This document shows positions 8,865-17,552 of a stretch of 64,000 nucleotides of DNA, one piece after another (the first letter of the stretch is position 1; each line of letters starts with the position of its first letter). The stretch lies in the NCBI GenBank assembly GCA_026713545.1, contig JAPOOG010000097.1, positions 1 through 64,000 on the forward strand, read 5' to 3'. A model generated the notes under the pieces. That model made no database searches, had not been told where the DNA came from, and worked only from the letters and a program-made list of their open reading frames with translations. Origin of the DNA: Bryobacterales bacterium (GTDB taxonomy: Bacteria > Acidobacteriota > Terriglobia > Bryobacterales > UBA6623). A program made the position numbers and the translations under genes.

Positions 8865-9623
8865 CTACGAACGGGCCTCAGCGCAGCGCACCATGACGGG
8901 CTCGCCCTCGATAGCCACACAGGCCGCGAAGGCCGGGTCGGTACGCAAGGTCGTCAGAGTCCAGCGGGAAGGTTCGTCGGGATTATCTCTTACCCACAGC
9001 AGTTCGGCGGGAGCGTCGGGCGCGAGGGAGACGGCGAAGGAATCAAGCGGGATGGACATGCCTGCGCCTTTCGCCTTGATATAGGCTTCCTTGCGGGTCC
9101 AGCAGCGGAAGAAGGCGGCGGTGTATTGATCGCCGGAAAGCGCAAAGAGGGCGGTAACCTCGCGCGGGGCGAAAAAGCTCTCGGCGATGCCACGAGTGGA
9201 GCGTTCGGGGCGGATGCGTTCCAGGTCGATGCCGATGTCGCGGCCCACGGTGAAAGCGAAGAGGGCGAGTTCGTCGGAGTGGGAGAGGTTGAAACGGAGA
9301 TCCGATTGGTTTTGGCCGGGTGCGAGGTTGGGTTTTCCGTGCTCGTTGTGGCTGAAGATGATTTCGCCAGGGGATAGGGCGAGATATTTTCCGAGCAGCG
9401 AGCGCAGCAGTCCGCGGCCGGCCGTAAAGCGGCGCCGGTGCTTCTCGGAATGGAAGCGAGCCGCGCGTTCGCATTCGTCATGCGACAGGGATTCGCTCAA
9501 GCGGCGCTGCGCCAGCGGCTCGACATCGAGGCAGGCTCGCCAAATGTGCAGGTGACCATCCTGGAGAACCTGCCTGCCTTCCTCGATGCTGTCGCTTGGA
9601 AAAACACCCATCAGGGGCTGCAT
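8865..9623 (-). CDS. 4'-phosphopantetheinyl transferase, Sfp type
   Basis: A 252-residue enzyme of the Sfp/Gsp class, which moves the phosphopantetheine arm of coenzyme A onto the conserved serine of carrier proteins. The magnesium-binding motif is GIDLERI at 131-137 (D133, E135) and the second signature is WTRKEAYIKA at 175-184. The N-terminal LHIWRACLD stretch is typical of the group. Length matches Sfp-type enzymes rather than the shorter AcpS, so it is the natural candidate to activate the PKS carrier domain (S2536) and the free ACP at the far end of the window, 43 kb away; this pairing is inference. It lies about 100 bases downstream of the acyl-CoA synthetase gene on the same strand and may be the last gene of that operon. 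Confidence 0.92.
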   Translation of the reverse strand: MQPLMGVFPSDSIEEGRQVLQDGHLHIWRACLDVEPLAQRRLSESLSHDECERAARFHSEKHRRRFTAGRGLLRSLLGKYLALSPGEIIFSHNEHGKPNLAPGQNQSDLRFNLSHSDELALFAFTVGRDIGIDLERIRPERSTRGIAESFFAPREVTALFALSGDQYTAAFFRCWTRKEAYIKAKGAGMSIPLDSFAVSLAPDAPAELLWVRDNPDEPSRWTLTTLRTDPAFAACVAIEGEPVMVRCAEARS

Positions 9624-9723
9624 GTTTCCGGGAAGGATCGTTCAGGACGATTGGGGCCGCGGGCACGGCTAGCAGCGCCCCCGCGTCCTTGGGAGGTGAT
9701 GCGCCCCTTATGGTACATGCCCT

Positions 9724-11280
9724 CTATGCGAGGCCGAGTTTTTGGGCCAGGCCGATGCGTTGGAGCTTACCCGTGGGGCCCTTCGGGATTTCGTCAAGAA
9801 AGACGACTCGGCCGGGCACTTTGAACGGGGCGAGACGTTCAGCGGCAAAGTCGCGAATCTCCCGGGCGTCGGCGGTCTCGTTTTCGGCCAGGACAATGGC
9901 CGCCGCGACATCCTCGCCGAGCATGCGGTGGGGCATCGCGAAGGTGACGGCTTGTCGAACGGCAGGGTGGTCGAGCAGGACTTCATCGACCTCGCGCGGC
10001 GAAACCTTCTCGCCGCCGCAATTGATGATCTCCTTCAAGCGGCCCGTGATGAAGAGGTAGCCGTCGGCGTCAAAGTATCCCTGGTCGCCGGTGCGGAACC
10101 AGCCGCCGCTGTAGGCTTTCGCGTTCGCATCGGGATTCTTGTCATATCCTTCGGTGACGTTCGGGCCGCGAATCACCACTTCGGCGGTCTCACCCGCAGC
10201 GAGAAGGTCGCCCGCGTCGTTCATGACGGCGATCTCGGGTCCTGCGGGCAGGCCGACGGAACCGGGCTTGCGAGGGGCGGGGGGAAGAGGGTTGCTGGCC
10301 ATCTGGTGCGCTGCCTCCGTCATGCCGTAGCTCTCGATGACGGGGGCACGGAACGTGTTCTCGAGGGTTTTCATGACCTGCGGCGGCAGCGCTGAAGACG
10401 ACGAACGGATCAATCGCAGCTTCGAGCGCCGCACGATGTCCTCGTTTCGTCCGGCCCGGGCTAGGATCGCCTGATGCATGGTGGGCACGGCGGTGTACCA
10501 AGTGGGGCGGAAGCCGCCGAGCCAACGGAAGAACCTCATCGCATCAAAGCCGGTCGTGGCGACGAGTTCCGCTCCGGCGGCAAGCGATGACAGCACCGCT
10601 CCCATCAGGCCGTGGATGTGAAACAACGGCATGATGTTCAGGCACCGATCTTCGGACGTGAGGGCGAGCGTGTGGGCGATGTTGAACGCTGACGCGCAAA
10701 CGTTGGCGTGGCTCAACGGAACGATCTTGGGCCGCGACGTCGTGCCCGAGGTGTGGAGAACCAGAGCGATGTCACCGGATTCGGCGAAGACCGGGTCTGT
10801 TGCCGGAGGTCGATCTCCGGAGCGGCATGCGAGGGTAAACGCGCCGGCGGGTCGATCAGCACCGGTCGCGAGGAAAAAGACGGGGATGTCGAGCGACTGG
10901 GCTACCTCGGCAGCGGGGGAGTCGAGGGTCGGATCGACGATGAGCGCTTTGGCATCAAGGTCAGAGAAATAGAAGTTCAGTTCGTCGGTTTTGTAAGCCG
11001 GATTCAAGGGCGCGGCAGTGGCGCCGGCGGCAACGGCGACGAAAGCGACCGCCATTTCGGGTCCGTTGGGCAGAACGACGGCAACGCGGTCGTTGCGTTG
11101 AATTCCGTGAGCGTTGAGGGCCGCAACCGTATCGTTCACTTGTTGCAGCAGGACCTCGTAGGAAAGGTCCGGTCGGCCAAGTGCGAGAAAAACGGCGCGC
11201 TGGCCGCTGCCGGTTGCTCTTGCCGCCAGCAGGTCGGGGATGCTGCGAATCGAAGCGTCGTTGGAAGCGGTTGCAGCCAT
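9724..11280 (-). CDS. acyl-CoA synthetase (AMP-forming, ANL superfamily)
   Basis: A 518-residue adenylate-forming enzyme that activates a carboxylic acid to its CoA thioester via an acyl-AMP. The P-loop-like A3 motif HTSGTTSRPK is at 176-185, the A5 motif is YGMTEAAHQM, the A7/A8 region is GWFRTGDQGYFDADGY followed by GRLKEIINCGGEKVSP, and the C-terminal catalytic lysine motif is PKGPTGKLQR. Substrate is not certain; overall pattern recalls the FadD3/oxalyl-CoA-synthetase-like branch. It starts 15 bases after the acetoacetate-decarboxylase-like gene and sits in a run with acyl-CoA dehydrogenase and thiolase, which supports a role in feeding an acid into beta-oxidation. Because a phosphopantetheinyl transferase follows, use in lipid or polyketide metabolism is also possible. 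Confidence 0.9.
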   Translation of the reverse strand: MAATASNDASIRSIPDLLAARATGSGQRAVFLALGRPDLSYEVLLQQVNDTVAALNAHGIQRNDRVAVVLPNGPEMAVAFVAVAAGATAAPLNPAYKTDELNFYFSDLDAKALIVDPTLDSPAAEVAQSLDIPVFFLATGADRPAGAFTLACRSGDRPPATDPVFAESGDIALVLHTSGTTSRPKIVPLSHANVCASAFNIAHTLALTSEDRCLNIMPLFHIHGLMGAVLSSLAAGAELVATTGFDAMRFFRWLGGFRPTWYTAVPTMHQAILARAGRNEDIVRRSKLRLIRSSSSALPPQVMKTLENTFRAPVIESYGMTEAAHQMASNPLPPAPRKPGSVGLPAGPEIAVMNDAGDLLAAGETAEVVIRGPNVTEGYDKNPDANAKAYSGGWFRTGDQGYFDADGYLFITGRLKEIINCGGEKVSPREVDEVLLDHPAVRQAVTFAMPHRMLGEDVAAAIVLAENETADAREIRDFAAERLAPFKVPGRVVFLDEIPKGPTGKLQRIGLAQKLGLA

Positions 11281-11295
11281 GAAAACAGGGCGCGG

Positions 11296-13032
11296 TCAGG
11301 AGCGCGTGACGGGCGCGCGCACCACGCCGAACGTCGGAACGGCAGGGTTCACCGGCGAGTCGATCCCGGGAATCGCGCCGTCACAACGCTCACGATAATA
11401 CGGCTGAAGGTCCGGAACGGGGGCGACGACACGGCCTGGTGTTCTCTGCATCGAGCCGTTGGTCATCACGGAGACAGAGGAGACACGGATCGGGTTGAAC
11501 TCGAACCACGGGTCAAAGGCAGATCCCTTTCCCGCAGGTTCCGGGAACGAGATTCGGACCGTTGACCGATCGACGGAGAAATGGCGTCCCTGGAAGTACC
11601 AGGGCTGCGCGACGATCTCACCGCTGGTCGAATCCGACGGATCGGCAGCACTCCGCCGTAGTCCCAAGACAGGAATTTGCGATAGCGAGGTGCCTGTCGG
11701 GATGCCGCGGAGTCTGCCCTGCGCGTTCAGCAATTCGCGGCCACGCCGGACGCAATGCGCGGAGAAGTCGTTAAAGCTCACGCTCAGGTCGGATGTCCCG
11801 AGCTTGGAAGGATAACCGAGAACCTCGCGCCCGAAGGTGAGATCACCGCCTTCACTGACGATATGCGACAGGGCGTACCAGCCGCGCTCACGCTCGACCA
11901 CTGCGAAAGCAAACAGCCAGACCTCGCTGAACGGAACGGGCGAGAGGTCGCTCTCCTCAACGCGCAGGACGAGCAACCGGAGGGCGGGCCGGAAGCCTGC
12001 TCGACAGGGCGGCGGGAGGATATCGTTCTTGATCTGTCCGGTCGTCGTCAGCCGGGCGTCGAGCATATCGACGGGGCCAAGCCGCACTTCCCTGCGTGAT
12101 CGGTAGCGTTCGATCTCGGCGCCGGAAAGGCGGAAAGCAGTCGCCTTGTCAGGCCAGTCTTCGGGCTGCCAGGGCCTCCGGGAGGTGTGCGGTCGGTCGT
12201 AATGCATGAGGTTCCAGGATTGGAACTCCGAGGCGTCGATGCCGCTGACGAACCGCGGCTTGCGGGCATTGCTTGGGGGAACGTGTTCGGCAGTACCTTC
12301 CTCAAAGATTGCCGCAAGGATCTCGAGAGCAGGAAACTCCACGATGGGGTCGAGCGGCGATGCGTGCGGCAGTTGGAGCGCCGCGCTTTCAATGTCACAG
12401 GCGCGAATGAGGGAATCGGACGGAGCGGCCGGTGCCGGAATACGCCAGATGCCGGTCGATCGACCTGCAGTTGCTATTTGCCAATCAGGTCCGAGGCCGT
12501 AGCGGTAGCAGAAGAGGTCGCGGCCGGCGGAAGGGCCGCTCGATGAAACGCTGCGGTCGGTGCGAAGGGTGGCGACGCGGAGAAGTCGAAAGCCCTTGCT
12601 GTCGAGCGACGCCTTGACGGAAGCGCCTTCTACGGTGAGATCGATTTCGGCAGGTTTCGTGTTGAAGCCGAGGTGTTCGCGCTCCCAGAGCCGAAGCCAC
12701 TCGTGAGTTGTCCAGCGGATGGGCTGGAACCAACCCGGTCCAGAGCCGTGCTCGACGGCCAGGCGGACGCCCGCGGCAAGGTAAGGGCCTTCGAATAGCG
12801 GCCCTGCGGATTCGGGAATGATCCGCACGCATTCGAACCAGGCCTCGCCGCTCCGGTCCGCACTCAGGGCGGGAGGGAGCGCGCGTGCGATGCGGTTCGG
12901 GTCGGTGCGATATCGGACGAGCAGCTTCTGATATCGCGTCTCGCCGCTTGCCGGAGCGGCATCGCGGGGCCAGAGCAGACAGGATCCGGCACCGAGGCAC
13001 AACCGCACGAAACCGCGGCGGTGCAGGGTCAA
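11296..13032 (-). CDS. Tat-exported tandem acetoacetate-decarboxylase-like protein
   Basis: I place the start at a TTG (13032-13030) that overlaps the dehydrogenase stop codon as TTGA and has an AAAGG eight bases upstream; an in-frame ATG at 13107 would add 25 arginine-rich residues. From the TTG the protein is 578 residues and begins with a twin-arginine signal (LHRRGFVRLCLGAGS). Two halves each resemble the acetoacetate decarboxylase (ADC) fold: an N-terminal VRYRTDPNRIARALPP element, and a later GREVLGYPSKLG element corresponding to the active-site region, where the classical paired lysines appear as Ser-Lys. The catalytic lysine may therefore be lost. Function is unknown; position in a beta-oxidation operon suggests a substrate-binding or modifying role in the periplasm (inference). 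Confidence 0.75.
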   Translation of the reverse strand: MTLHRRGFVRLCLGAGSCLLWPRDAAPASGETRYQKLLVRYRTDPNRIARALPPALSADRSGEAWFECVRIIPESAGPLFEGPYLAAGVRLAVEHGSGPGWFQPIRWTTHEWLRLWEREHLGFNTKPAEIDLTVEGASVKASLDSKGFRLLRVATLRTDRSVSSSGPSAGRDLFCYRYGLGPDWQIATAGRSTGIWRIPAPAAPSDSLIRACDIESAALQLPHASPLDPIVEFPALEILAAIFEEGTAEHVPPSNARKPRFVSGIDASEFQSWNLMHYDRPHTSRRPWQPEDWPDKATAFRLSGAEIERYRSRREVRLGPVDMLDARLTTTGQIKNDILPPPCRAGFRPALRLLVLRVEESDLSPVPFSEVWLFAFAVVERERGWYALSHIVSEGGDLTFGREVLGYPSKLGTSDLSVSFNDFSAHCVRRGRELLNAQGRLRGIPTGTSLSQIPVLGLRRSAADPSDSTSGEIVAQPWYFQGRHFSVDRSTVRISFPEPAGKGSAFDPWFEFNPIRVSSVSVMTNGSMQRTPGRVVAPVPDLQPYYRERCDGAIPGIDSPVNPAVPTFGVVRAPVTRS

Positions 13033-14816
13033 ACCACAAACCTTTCGGCGGCGATCAGGCGCTCGGCGATGCGTCGGCGAATAGCGATGGCGTCGAGAGC
13101 GGGGCAATCGGTGAGACGCCGGAGCAGCCGCTCGGTGTGAACGAGAGCCTCGCCGTCGAGGGATGCGGCCAGGATGGTCGATCCGAGACGCCGGACTTCC
13201 GTGAGAAGGTCGAAGACCAGTAGCCGCGCCATGTCGCGCGCGTTCTCGCCGCGGCCTCGCGCTCGAAGCTTCTCGGCGCGCAGCAGAGCTGATTCGGCGG
13301 CATAGATACCGATGACCATGCCGCTGACCGCGGCGACGACTTCCTGCTGCTGCTCAAGCCGGTCTCCGAAGCGTTGATAGGCGGCGCCGGCACAGATGTG
13401 CGTCGCTTGCTTGGCGCGCCGCAACAGCTCCCGCTCGGGCGCGCCGGCCCAATCGACGTTGCCGAGAGCGTCGCTGACCGCCTCGTTCATGGCGTTTCTT
13501 GCGGCTGTCCCAAGGTCAAGGCGTTTCTGCGCGGCGCGCTTGAGGAGCATGCCGGTGATGAGCAGACGGTTGATCTCGTTGGTGCCCTCGTAGATACGGT
13601 TGATGCGCGAATCACGATAAGCGCGCTCGATGCTGTAGTCCTGGTGAAAGCCATAGCCCCCGTGGACTTGCACGCCTTCATCGACCAGGTAATCGAGCGA
13701 TTCGCTGGAGTACACTTTCACGATCGAGCACTCGACAGCGTATTCCTCGATGGCCTTCAGATGCGCGCGCGCCGAATGCTCGCCGGTCCAGTCGAGGCCG
13801 GCCGAGCGGGCGTCGATCATGCCCGAGGTGCGGTATACGATCGACTCGGTGGCAAAGAGATAGACGGCCATCTGCGCGAGCTTGTGGCGGATCAAGCCGA
13901 AATCGGAGATGGATCTTCCGAACGCCTGACGCTGTTTGGCGTATTCGATCGTGGCGGCGATCACGTCCTCGCCGCCGCCGATGCAAGCCGCGCCTAATTC
14001 CAGGCGGCCGATGTTGAGGATGTTGAAGGCAATGAGATGGCCGCGGCCGATTTCTCCGAGCACGTTCTCGACCGGGACAGCGACCTCGTCAAGCACCAGG
14101 GGCGTCGTCGAACTCCCCTTGATGCCCATCTTCTTTTCTTCCGCGCCAGGCTTGACGCCTTCCCAACCTCGTTCGATGAGGAAGGCGGTGAACTTCTCAC
14201 CGTCGACTTTGGCGAATACGGTGTAGAGATCCGCCCAGCCGCCGTTGGAGACCCACATCTTCTCGCCGTTGAGGATGTAATGCTTGCCGTCGGCAGCCAG
14301 CTCGGCTCGCGTGCGAGAGGCCAACGCGTCGCTGCCGGCGTGGGGTTCACTGAGGCAGTAGGCCGCGATCCATTCTCCGCTGCCAACTCGCGGGAGATAG
14401 TGCTGCTTCTGGTCTTCGGTACCGAAGAAAACCAGCGGGAGCGTACCGATGTGCGTGTGCGCGCCGTAGGTGGTCGAGAACGAGGCGTAGCGTCCGATGC
14501 GCTCGGCAACGACCTGGCCGCTGGTCATGTCCAACTCGAGCCCGCCGTATGGCTCGGGAACTCCGACCGCCAGCAGGCCGAGGTCGCCGGCCTGCTTCAT
14601 GAGCTTGCGGCAGAGGCCGGGCTCTTGCGCCTCGAATTGCTCGATCCGAGGGAAAACTTCTTCGGTCACGAAGCGGTCGGCTGTGGATTCGATCTGGCGC
14701 TGCTCTTCGGTGAAGTCTTCCGGGGTGAAGGCGGTCTCGGCGGGAAAGTCTTCGAGAAGAAAACCGCCGCCGGCAGGGGCTGCGCCCGTTATGGGAATGG
14801 ACTCGGTAGTGGCCAT
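13029..14816 (-). CDS. acyl-CoA dehydrogenase
   Basis: A 595-residue FAD-dependent acyl-CoA dehydrogenase that introduces the alpha-beta double bond in acyl-CoA. Visible family signatures are AYCLSEPHAGSDA (FAD/substrate loop), the middle-domain KMWVSNGGWAD stretch, and RIYEGTNEINRLL near the C-terminal part of the catalytic domain. It carries about 150 extra C-terminal residues compared with short-chain enzymes, matching the very-long-chain/ACAD9-like architecture, so long-chain substrates are likely. It is 24 bases downstream of the thiolase gene, and its stop overlaps the proposed start of the next gene by four bases, so these genes are almost certainly one operon. Confidence 0.93.
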   Translation of the reverse strand: MATTESIPITGAAPAGGGFLLEDFPAETAFTPEDFTEEQRQIESTADRFVTEEVFPRIEQFEAQEPGLCRKLMKQAGDLGLLAVGVPEPYGGLELDMTSGQVVAERIGRYASFSTTYGAHTHIGTLPLVFFGTEDQKQHYLPRVGSGEWIAAYCLSEPHAGSDALASRTRAELAADGKHYILNGEKMWVSNGGWADLYTVFAKVDGEKFTAFLIERGWEGVKPGAEEKKMGIKGSSTTPLVLDEVAVPVENVLGEIGRGHLIAFNILNIGRLELGAACIGGGEDVIAATIEYAKQRQAFGRSISDFGLIRHKLAQMAVYLFATESIVYRTSGMIDARSAGLDWTGEHSARAHLKAIEEYAVECSIVKVYSSESLDYLVDEGVQVHGGYGFHQDYSIERAYRDSRINRIYEGTNEINRLLITGMLLKRAAQKRLDLGTAARNAMNEAVSDALGNVDWAGAPERELLRRAKQATHICAGAAYQRFGDRLEQQQEVVAAVSGMVIGIYAAESALLRAEKLRARGRGENARDMARLLVFDLLTEVRRLGSTILAASLDGEALVHTERLLRRLTDCPALDAIAIRRRIAERLIAAERFVV

Positions 14817-14840
14817 GAAAGGGAGGCGTGGAACCAGCGC

Positions 14841-16019
14841 CTATTCGATTCTCTCAAAGATGCCGGCGGCGCCCTGTCCTCCGCCGACACACATCGTGAC
14901 CATGCCGTAGCGCGATTTGCGGCGATGCATCTCCTGGAGAAGCGTCGCGGTGAGCTTCGCACCGGTCGCGCCGAGCGGGTGGCCGAGAGCGACGGCTCCG
15001 CCGTTGACGTTGACACGGCCGGGGTCGAGTCCGGCGAGCTTGATGACGGCCAAGGCTTGTCCGGCGAAGGCCTCGTTCAACTCGATGAGGTCGATCTGTT
15101 CGAGCTCGAGCCCGGCGAGCTTGAGAGCTTTGGGAATGGCGGCTACCGGACCGATGCCCATGATCTCCGGCGGGACGCCAGCGGTGGCGAAGCTGAGAAA
15201 GCGGGCGAGCGGCTTGAGCCCCAACTCTTGCGCCCGATCGGCGGACATGACCAGGGCCGCCGCCGCGCCATCGCTCGTCTGCGAGGAGTTGCCGGCGGTG
15301 ATCGAGCCGCCCACCCGGAAGACCGGCCTGAGCGTAGCGAGCTTTTCGAGGCTCGTGTCGAAACGGATTCCTTCGTCACGGGCGAACACGGCTTCGTGGG
15401 TGTGGACGCCGCCATTGTCGGCCGCGGTGACCTTGACGTCGAGCGGTACGATCTCTTCGTCGAACTTGCCGCCTTGTTGGGCGGCGGCAGCCTTGCGATG
15501 GCTGCCGAGCGCGAGCTCGTCCTGGGCTTCACGCGGGATACCGTACTTGCTGACGACTTTCTCGGCTGTGAGACCCATGTTGATGTAGAGCTGCGGCATG
15601 TGTTCCATCACCCAGGGGTTGGGGGCCAGCTTGTGTCCGGCGCCGGGAATGAGGCTCATGGATTCAGCGCCGCCGGCGATGATGGCTTTCGCCCCTCCGC
15701 CGCGGATGCGATCGGCCGCGAGCGCGATCGACTGCAGGCCGGAACTGCAGAAGCGGTTGATCGTCATGCCGGGCACGGAGTCCGGCAGTCCGGCGCGCAG
15801 GCCAGCGATGCGGGCGATGTTCATGCCCTGCTCGGCCTCGGGCATCGCGCAGCCAAGGATGACGTCCTCGATCTCGTCCTTGGGCAGCTCCGGAGTGCGG
15901 TCGACGATCTCACCGATCACGGCGGCGGCCATGTCGTCGGGGCGCGTGGTATTGAGCGAGCCACGGGGCGCCTTTCCCACGGCGGTTCGCAAGGCATGAA
16001 CGACAACCGGTTCCTGCAT
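14841..16019 (-). CDS. acetyl-CoA C-acyltransferase (thiolase)
   Basis: A 392-residue thiolase from the ATG at 16019, the normal length; a longer frame extending to 16196 has no family similarity in its first 59 residues. Thiolytic cleavage of 3-ketoacyl-CoA, the last step of beta-oxidation, is the likely role. The acylated nucleophile is C91 in NRFCSSG; NEAFAGQ, GGAVALGHPLGATG and the C-terminal catalytic MCVGGGQG are all present. It is the first gene of a run continuing with acyl-CoA dehydrogenase, the ADC-like protein and acyl-CoA synthetase. A TACAAT box on the same strand at 16060-16055 is placed for a promoter. Confidence 0.93.
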   Translation of the reverse strand: MQEPVVVHALRTAVGKAPRGSLNTTRPDDMAAAVIGEIVDRTPELPKDEIEDVILGCAMPEAEQGMNIARIAGLRAGLPDSVPGMTINRFCSSGLQSIALAADRIRGGGAKAIIAGGAESMSLIPGAGHKLAPNPWVMEHMPQLYINMGLTAEKVVSKYGIPREAQDELALGSHRKAAAAQQGGKFDEEIVPLDVKVTAADNGGVHTHEAVFARDEGIRFDTSLEKLATLRPVFRVGGSITAGNSSQTSDGAAAALVMSADRAQELGLKPLARFLSFATAGVPPEIMGIGPVAAIPKALKLAGLELEQIDLIELNEAFAGQALAVIKLAGLDPGRVNVNGGAVALGHPLGATGAKLTATLLQEMHRRKSRYGMVTMCVGGGQGAAGIFERIE

Positions 16020-16092
16020 GCTCTGTCTGCTGCCTCCCGAAGATCGACATCCCGATTGTAGCGGGTGCCGTGGAAAGTTCCGTCGTGTGGAG

Positions 16093-17541
16093 TTACCGCT
16101 TTGCGGCGGCGAGCTCCTGTTTTCGCTTGAACAGGCCGTCCTCAATACCGACGGGATAGTGGGCGGTAGAGGCCGGCCACTTGAGTTCGGGGCCAAGCGA
16201 GTCGAGTTGATGCAGGCAGCGCCCGCGCATGTCGTGGATGGAGGGCATTTCCATCTTCAGTGCGCCGGAACGGAATACGGGTTGGAGCAGGTCCTCCGAA
16301 GCGCAGTCCGGTGGAAGGGCAATCTTTGTATCGGGGTCGCCGAACACGTGAGCTTGCCATAGGGCCTCGGGGGGCGCAGCTTCGTCGTATACAATATCCG
16401 ACTGGAAGCGCCCGTTCCTGGAGAACCGGCGGACCTGTTGGATGCCCGGCGTGGATTGCTTGTGCGGATCGTCGGACAGCTTGATGCAGTGCTTCCATTT
16501 CCCGCCCGGCTCGCGGATGGAGGAGATTTTGTAGACGCCGGTGAGGGCTGGATCGTCGTAGGCGGTGGCGAGCCGCGTGCCGACGCCCCATACGGCGATC
16601 TGTCCGCCTCTCTTCTTGATCTCGCCGATCTTGTATTCGTCCAGATCGCTTGATCCAACGATCGCGGCATCGTTGAAGCCCGCATCGTCAAGCAAATACC
16701 GCGCCTCGATGCTCAGACCCGCAAGGTCACCGGAGTCGAGCCGAATACCGATCATCTCGTGGCCCGCTTCTCTCAATCGGCGGCCGGCGGCGATCGCGTG
16801 CCGGACGCCCTCGATCGTGTCGTACGTGTCGACGAGGAAGATGCAGTTGTTGGGCATGGCTTGGGCATAGGCCTGGAACGACTCTTCCTCGCTGTCGAAC
16901 GACATGATCCAACTATGGGCGTGGGTGCCCTTGACGGGGATGCCGTAGACCTTGCCCGCCAGCACGTTGGAGGTGCCGGCACAGCCGCCGACGTAGGCCG
17001 CGCGGCTCGCCGCCAATCCGCCGTCCATGCCCTGGGCCCGCCGGAGACCGAATTCCAGGACCGGCTCTCCTTGCGCCGCGAGGCAGACGCGGGCGGCTTT
17101 TGTGGCGATAAGGGTTTGGAAGTTGATGATCGTCATCAGCGGCGTTTCGAGAAGCTGACATTGCAGCAGGGGCCCTCGTACGCGCAGCAACGGTTCCTGG
17201 GGAAACGCAACCACGCCTTCGGGAAGGGCGTCGAGGTCGCAAGCGAATTCGAGATCTCCGAGGTAGTCGAGGAAAGCGGGTTCGAAAAGCGGCTCTCCGT
17301 CGTTTCCCCGCAACGTAGACAGATAGGCGCGGTCCGACTCGTCGAAGCCGAAACCTCGCAGGGATTCAATGGCCGGGGCGAGGCCACAGGCGACGGAGAA
17401 GGCGCCGCCGAAGGGATTCCTGCGAAAGAACAGATGGAAGACCGCTTCATGCTCGTCTTTAGCGGTCTTCCAGTAGCCCTGCGCCATCGTGATCTGGTAC
17501 AGGTCGGTGAGAAGACTGAGAGAGCTGCTGTTTCGGGTCAT
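16093..17541 (-). CDS. pncB: nicotinate phosphoribosyltransferase
   Basis: A 482-residue enzyme that joins nicotinate to phosphoribosyl pyrophosphate to form nicotinate mononucleotide, the entry step of NAD salvage. It begins with the family hallmark LTDLYQITMAQGYWK and has EFGLRRAQGMDGG, GTSNVLAGKVYGIPVKGTHAHSW and later GIRLDSGDLAGLS, which bind substrate and phosphate; H in GTHAHSW is the candidate phosphorylated histidine. Length is typical of the longer bacterial form. It starts 11 bases after the CehA-like gene and is probably co-transcribed with it. Confidence 0.93.
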   Translation of the reverse strand: MTRNSSSLSLLTDLYQITMAQGYWKTAKDEHEAVFHLFFRRNPFGGAFSVACGLAPAIESLRGFGFDESDRAYLSTLRGNDGEPLFEPAFLDYLGDLEFACDLDALPEGVVAFPQEPLLRVRGPLLQCQLLETPLMTIINFQTLIATKAARVCLAAQGEPVLEFGLRRAQGMDGGLAASRAAYVGGCAGTSNVLAGKVYGIPVKGTHAHSWIMSFDSEEESFQAYAQAMPNNCIFLVDTYDTIEGVRHAIAAGRRLREAGHEMIGIRLDSGDLAGLSIEARYLLDDAGFNDAAIVGSSDLDEYKIGEIKKRGGQIAVWGVGTRLATAYDDPALTGVYKISSIREPGGKWKHCIKLSDDPHKQSTPGIQQVRRFSRNGRFQSDIVYDEAAPPEALWQAHVFGDPDTKIALPPDCASEDLLQPVFRSGALKMEMPSIHDMRGRCLHQLDSLGPELKWPASTAHYPVGIEDGLFKRKQELAAAKR

Positions 17542-17552
17542 GCCGGCGCCGG

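Noticed and set aside
14037-16061. 674-codon open frame on the plus strand
   Set aside because: It lies antisense to the acyl-CoA dehydrogenase and thiolase genes, which have full family motifs; the long frame is a by-product of high GC.
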